Assembly (NCBI GenBank): GCA_029964075.1
Contig: CM057138.1
Span: 6,380,932 to 6,444,931 of the forward strand
DNA length: 64,000 nucleotides
DNA from: Patiria pectinifera
Taxonomy: Eukaryota; Echinodermata; Asteroidea; Valvatida; Asterinidae
Direction: 5' to 3'
Position numbers and translations under genes: made by a program. Shown here in pieces: positions 60,901 through 64,000 of this stretch (position 1 is the first letter of the stretch; each line of letters starts with the position of its first letter). Below the pieces are notes generated by a model that worked only from the letters and a program-made list of their open reading frames with translations, was not told the DNA's origin and did not search any database.

Positions 60901-63289
60901 CTTGTAGTCTGGTTACCTGAGACCCTACTTCAAGACCAAAGCAGAGCAATTTACAGACGTTGGGGAATTTTCAGGTCTGGAAACCAGACTCGCTGGCTTG
61001 CACCTGTTCATGGATGTGTAACCAATTGCATAAAAAATGTGGACTAAATTAAAATTTCATAAATTGGGAGTAGTATAGGTTTTCCTGGACAATTTTGGAA
61101 AAGATGTACATGTACATGAGAGTTCTAACGCAGGGCTCTTGATCATCAACGGGTCCATGTGTCTATCAACTACTATCAGTCCTGGATGATTGTATTTCGT
61201 TTTGTTGTTGTTGTTTTTTGTGAAGGGCTGTGGATCAAATGGTGTCTAGTTTGAATCGTCAGTTCATGGATGCCATGGTCATCACCAAAGTTCCAAATAT
61301 GCCCAATGTCTATCAGGTCAGTGAAATAACAAAGACAAACGGAAAATTTACATGTTTACATATTGACAGTCACAAGTGAAGGGTGGGTGTGTCGGTCCTG
61401 CGCGCCTCGCAACAGAAAAATGGATTGCGATAGCCTAAAGGTTTGGAGCATAGAACTCATGGTCTGCGGATAATTCTGTAGGTTATGGGATCAATTCCAG
61501 CCTGGGGTTGTGGTGCGTGTGCCCTTGGGCAAGGCACTTTGTCACTCATTGCTTCTCCCCAGCCAGGAGTATATAAATGGGTACCTGTGAGGGCAGAGAT
61601 GGTTGTTGTGATTGATTGTAGCTGCTTTGCTGCGCCGAAATGTTGAATAATTCCGGGGAGCTGAGATTGTATTTTGAATGTTTCATTGGCCCAATGATGA
61701 CGGGTAATAACAATGTAATGTAAAGCGCTTTGATCTCAGTTAAAATCGTTATATTAGTACCCGTTATTGTTATAAAGTGCAACCTCTCAGTCTTGTGTCT
61801 GGCAGGAAAGCTCACATTAATCACATTTATGTCTTACAAAGTAAATTAAAACTTTATCTTTTGGGGGGGGGGGCAGGCATCCCCTCGGGGGCTATGTGCC
61901 CCTCGGATGTATAAAACGCCATATCCCACATCACAGCAGTCAAGAAGTTTTAAATGGTCGATAAAATTCCAGCTGCCAAGTTCATTTATTGCAGATTTAT
62001 TGCAGAAATTAGTTATTGCAGAAAGTTTTGTGTGATTTTCAGGTTACACTGGGAAGAACATTTTATGCAATTGTAGGATTGCAACGGCTTCTGATCGAGA
62101 GAGTCGTCATACGAGGGCAACATGAAAACATCTACATGGATGAAAGAATGGTAGTTTGATTATGGATTTCTCTTATACATCAACTGAAGCACAAATATCA
62201 CCTCAACAAAGTGTTTACTTCACAGACAGCAGTTTGTAGTCCAGACCATCACAAGTCTTCTCAAGTCCCCACAAGTCCATCACAAGTCCTCACAAGTCCA
62301 TCTGAAGTCCCCACAAGTCCTTCACAAGTCCTTCACAAGTCCTCACAATCCATCGCAAGTCCCCACAAGTCCATGACAGGTCCCCACAAGTCCATCACAA
62401 GTCCATCATAATTCCCCACAAGTCCTTCACAAGTCCTCACAAGTCCTCACAAGTCCATCACAAGTCCATCACAAGTCCTTACAAATCCATTACAAGTCCT
62501 CACAATTCCATCAGAAGTCCACACAAGTCCATCAGAAGTCCACACAAGTCCTCACAAGTCCATCACAAGTCCCCATAAGTCCTTCACAATTCCATCACAA
62601 GTCCATCACAAGTCCCCACAACTCCATCACAAGTCCATCACAAGTCCATCACAAGTCCTTCACAAGTCCCCACAAGTCCATTACAAGTCCCCACAAGTCC
62701 ATCATAAGTCCATCACAATTTCCCCACAAGTCCATCACAAGTCAGCACAAGTCCATCACAAGTCCTTCACAAGTCCCCACAAGTCCATTACAAGTCCCCA
62801 CAAGTCCATCATAAGTCCATCACAATTTCCCCACAAGTCCATCACAAGTCCATCACAAGTCCATCAAAAGTCCTCCAGTCCCAAGTCAATTCACAAGCTA
62901 CTCAAATGAACTATGACAAAGGCATTCCTTTGTTATTGTTTATCTTTTGTTGCTTTTGAAAGGACTTGTGATTGACTTGTGACCAGACTTTTTGTTATCA
63001 GTCATTAATTAATCTGCATGAAAAGAATAGATCATTCAAATTGGGGTCCTCTTTTTTTCTGCCCCAGTTATCTGACATTTATGATTTTGTTTTTATTGTG
63101 GGTGCACTCCTTAACACTGTTAAGGGGCACATTCACAATCATGGAATGCACCCACGAGATTATGAATAGCAAATCATAACCTCTTAGATCTTATTTATTA
63201 TGAAGATCTTTGTCTTCGACTAATTTTTCAAATGAATTTGGTTTCAGGTTGACATATGGACCCCATCAAAATATAAAGTCTTCCAAAAG
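54698..63289 (+). CDS. MED27: Mediator complex subunit 27, exons 1-6 (3' end beyond the window)
   Basis: MED27 is a metazoan Mediator subunit at the tail/head junction that helps relay activator signals to RNA polymerase II in the nucleus. Exons: 54698-54903, 59026-59170, 59587-59705, 61226-61316, 62043-62150, 63248-63289, with consistent phases (2, 0, 2, 0, 0, 0) and 237 codons. Matches to human MED27 run in order: LAVQKLRENVNKTF, FVTQLHHNLCSVN, FLSLDPVLDKTPMYQQVLQS, VTLGRTFYAIVGLQRLLIER and VDIWTPSKYKVFQK. The human protein is about 311 residues, so roughly the last 90 residues, including the C-terminal Cys/His zinc-binding end, lie to the right. The ATG at 54698 has a strong Kozak context (AAAAATGG). 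An out-of-frame ATG sits eight bases upstream. Confidence 0.93.
55766..56935. mobile_element. piggyBac-like MITE, copy 4, split by a hAT insertion
   Basis: Left end TTAACCCTAACCGG and right end GAGTTAGGGTTAA, with TTAA on both sides. The family body is interrupted between 56058 and 56798 by a hAT element carrying its own 8-bp target duplication. MED27 intron 1. Confidence 0.75.
56058..56798. mobile_element. Non-autonomous hAT element with a transposase zinc-finger remnant
   Basis: Terminal inverted repeats CAGGGCTCGATTTACC / GGTAAATCGAGCCCTG, flanked on both sides by GCCACGGA, an exact 8-bp target duplication typical of hAT. On the plus strand 56594-56720 encodes FRHVRLEHDGVKKAMYCTVC, resembling the BED/TTF-like CxxC finger at the N-terminus of hAT transposases. 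The rest of a transposase is absent, so this is an internally deleted derivative. Confidence 0.85.
57234..57748. mobile_element. TTAA-flanked MITE, GTACATCATT family, copy 2
   Basis: TTAAAGGGAAAATACAAACA ... AATGATGTATATTCCCTTTA A. 515 bp, with a central perfect palindrome CCAATGCTGATCGG / CCGATCAGCATTGG. Both arms carry the text CTGGTTCCCTGAC or its complement. MED27 intron 1. Confidence 0.75.
58205..58395 (+). mobile_element. tRNA(Ser)-like SINE, copy 1
   Basis: The head GTTAGCTCGGTGATCGAGTG / GTAAGACATCTGC with B box GGGTTCGAGTCCC is followed by AACTTTCACTTGGGAGGTAA and GTGAAGGGCAAAACCTAATT. The anticodon-loop text CTAGAAA recalls tRNA-Ser(AGA) but there is no variable arm. A second copy at 58830-58998 flanks an intervening MITE. 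MED27 intron 1. Confidence 0.65.
58424..58802. mobile_element. AGGCC-ended MITE, 379 bp
   Basis: AGGCCAAAAAAAAAAAGTCT / CCGGTTTCTGGTATG with its near-perfect inverse at the right. It lies between the two tRNA(Ser)-like SINE copies. MED27 intron 1. Confidence 0.75.
58830..58998 (+). mobile_element. tRNA(Ser)-like SINE, copy 2
   Basis: Repeats the copy at 58205 with small deletions (the ATGTGTCTGCC stretch and part of the B box are missing). The outer flanks AGATTCGAACCAGCCAAC are also duplicated, so the duplication includes sequence beyond the SINE. Confidence 0.65.
59026..59170 (+). CDS. MED27: MED27 coding exon 2
   Basis: Residues 69-117: SDLEKLTSNIVKG through GFLSLDPVLDKTPMYQQVLQ and SYKWWAK, corresponding to human LNELERLSN to LQAYKWSNK. 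Acceptor TATACAG|CGA, donor AAG|GTAAAT. Confidence 0.93.
59587..59705 (+). CDS. MED27: MED27 coding exon 3
   Basis: Residues 118-157: LKEHSSHASSLLNYHTMRRS followed by a basic patch (GKKRKLQPSLL) like human VSAKRRPKAQP. Acceptor TGTACAG|CTA, donor CCACA|GTAAGA, phase 2. Confidence 0.9.
59857..60178. mobile_element. Diverged CATCATTTG-family MITE
   Basis: Matches the family in GCTTGCTGTCATTTA, GAGCTGAAATTTCAACAGGT and TTCTTTCGATTT but has lost clear ends. MED27 intron 3. Confidence 0.5.
61226..61316 (+). CDS. MED27: MED27 coding exon 4
   Basis: Residues 157-187: AVDQMVSSLNRQFMDAMVIT then NMPNVYQ, aligned with human YVDDVISRIDRMFPEMSI. The acceptor GTGAAG|GGC is weak but follows a T/G-rich tract. 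Donor CAG|GTCAGT. Confidence 0.87.
61425..61770 (+). mobile_element. tRNA-derived SINE with family C central block
   Basis: A degenerate head (AAAGGTTTGGAGCATAGAAC) is followed by CCTTGGGCAAGGCACTTTGT, CCAGCCAGGAGTATATAAAT and GGGTACC, with a 3' end AAAGCGCTTTGATCTCAG. MED27 intron 4, sense. A head-only relative (GTGGAGCATTGAATTCGTGG) lies at 29245-29325. Confidence 0.65.
62043..62150 (+). CDS. MED27: MED27 coding exon 5
   Basis: Residues 188-223: VTLGRTFYAIVGLQRLLIER and VVIRGQHENIYMDERM, aligned with human VTLGKVLKVIVVMRSLFIDR and TIVKGYNENVYTEDG. Acceptor TTTTCAG|GTT, donor ATG|GTAGTT. The following intron opens into a degenerate tandem repeat. Confidence 0.93.
62247..62895. repeat. Degenerate CACAAGTCC tandem repeat
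   Basis: About 650 bases of 10- and 11-base units (CCACAAGTCC, ATCACAAGTCC) with higher-order blocks, for example a block at 62640-62730 repeated at 62750-62840. MED27 intron 5, 90 bases after exon 5. Confidence 0.9.
63248..63289 (+). CDS. MED27: MED27 coding exon 6 (short)
   Basis: Residues 224-237, VDIWTPSKYKVFQK, aligned with human LDIWSKSNYQVFQK. Acceptor GTTTCAG|GTT and donor AAG|GTAAGA, both phase 0. The next exon (expected VTDHA-type start) is not found before 64000. Confidence 0.9.
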
Positions 63290-64000
63290 GTAAGAGCTAC
63301 ATGAACTTGCTTTTTTGTTGGTTTTGGGGTGGTTTGGGGGTTTGTTTTTGGGGGGGGGGTTCTACGCGGTGAGTCAAAAAGAAAGTGAGCGAATTAGAAG
63401 CAAATAAATTTCACGTAATTTGCCTACTCTATTCCCAAGCTATTTCTTTTTTAAATAAAAAAAATCACAAATTCAGCTGTCCACCACTGATCATTTACCG
63501 TTCCACTAACTGATGAATACCCTTTAAGTACAATGAAACATGGACGTTTTCCCACTTCCATGAATGAACGAAAAGTTGAAAAGGAAAACTGACAAAAGTT
63601 GCCATCAGTATTTCAGAAATATAAGAGTTAACTTGCTTCTCATATTCAAAACACAAACTTGACTTAAATGATTAAAATCTTATTTGTATAGTTGAATGTG
63701 TGTGTGTAATATATGTAATTCTCACTCAGCCCAACAACTTCGAATGGCATTCCGTAGACAGCTATAAACGAGTTTCTTTTAGTAAAATATGCATAGCTTC
63801 TGATAGCATGGATCAATTTCAGTCATCTTTTTTTTTTAGACAATGGAAGAATATTCTCTTTCAAAATGTTAAAGTCATACTTCATTGGTGTATATCAAAT
63901 TTGATTGCTTTTTTACGAAAAAAAATTCTTTAATCCTGCACCCAATTTCATCAAACTCTTCGTAACTTACGATGCATCGCTGCGACGCGTCGTATCCCTA
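63290..64000. other. MED27 intron 6, beginning
   Basis: AT-rich, with G-runs near 63345. GGTGAGTCAAAAAGAAAGTG at 63369 resembles the end of a CAGGGTGAGT-type mariner MITE, but no opposite end is seen before the window closes. Confidence 0.45.

Noticed and set aside
62211-62411. 66-codon Ser/Pro/His-rich open frame
   Set aside because: It is the CACAAGTCC tandem repeat in translation, within MED27 intron 5.
1-64000. Retroviral, LTR or Polinton remnants
   Set aside because: I looked for reverse transcriptase, integrase, capsid or polymerase motifs and for paired long terminal repeats. Apart from the two LINE 3' fragments, none could be supported.

Overview
The window is eukaryotic nuclear DNA from an animal. 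Its coding exons are small and separated by introns of about 0.6 to 3 kb that are packed with short transposon fragments. The two conserved genes are single-copy metazoan genes. A compact secreted C-type lectin with a QPD sugar-binding motif, together with deuterostome-style tRNA-derived SINEs, points to a marine invertebrate deuterostome, most likely an echinoderm; a hemichordate or other invertebrate is possible. All positions, splice sites and repeat boundaries were read by eye.

Layout. (1) 1-9.4 kb has no gene I can support. It holds SINEs, a 705-bp TIR element with a 9-bp target duplication, several other inverted-repeat elements, a perfect 34-bp-arm palindrome and a duplicated CCAAT/CRE-like motif pair. 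(2) 9.57-35.77 kb, plus strand, is a complete Roquin (RC3H) gene. Eighteen coding exons can be chained with consistent phases into 1,110 codons: RING, ROQ/HEPN, CCCH zinc finger, then a low-complexity tail with a C-terminal coiled coil. (3) 35.8-42.9 kb is intergenic and rich in MITEs. (4) 42.95-54.05 kb is a lectin locus. A roughly 1.85-kb block is duplicated around a 30-bp-unit minisatellite (about 1.1 kb), and the second block leads into an intact one-exon C-type lectin. Two further related blocks carry lectin-like remnants interrupted by the same MITE at the same site. (5) 54.70 kb to the right edge, plus strand, is MED27 (Mediator subunit 27). Six coding exons are present and the 3' end lies outside the window.

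Roquin controls mRNA decay after transcription, MED27 is part of the transcription machinery, and the lectin is a secreted recognition protein. The sequence gives no sign that they share a pathway, and their adjacency looks incidental. The most interesting structure is in the repeats: TTAA-flanked MITE families with central palindromes, a hAT copy inside a piggyBac-like MITE, a foldback of about 1.35 kb in a Roquin intron, a duplicated 3' splice site that creates a decoy acceptor, MITEs sitting within 12-25 nt of three splice donors, and the dated sequence of events in the lectin locus. I saw no retroviral or LTR element, Polinton, CRISPR array or bacterial-type operon.
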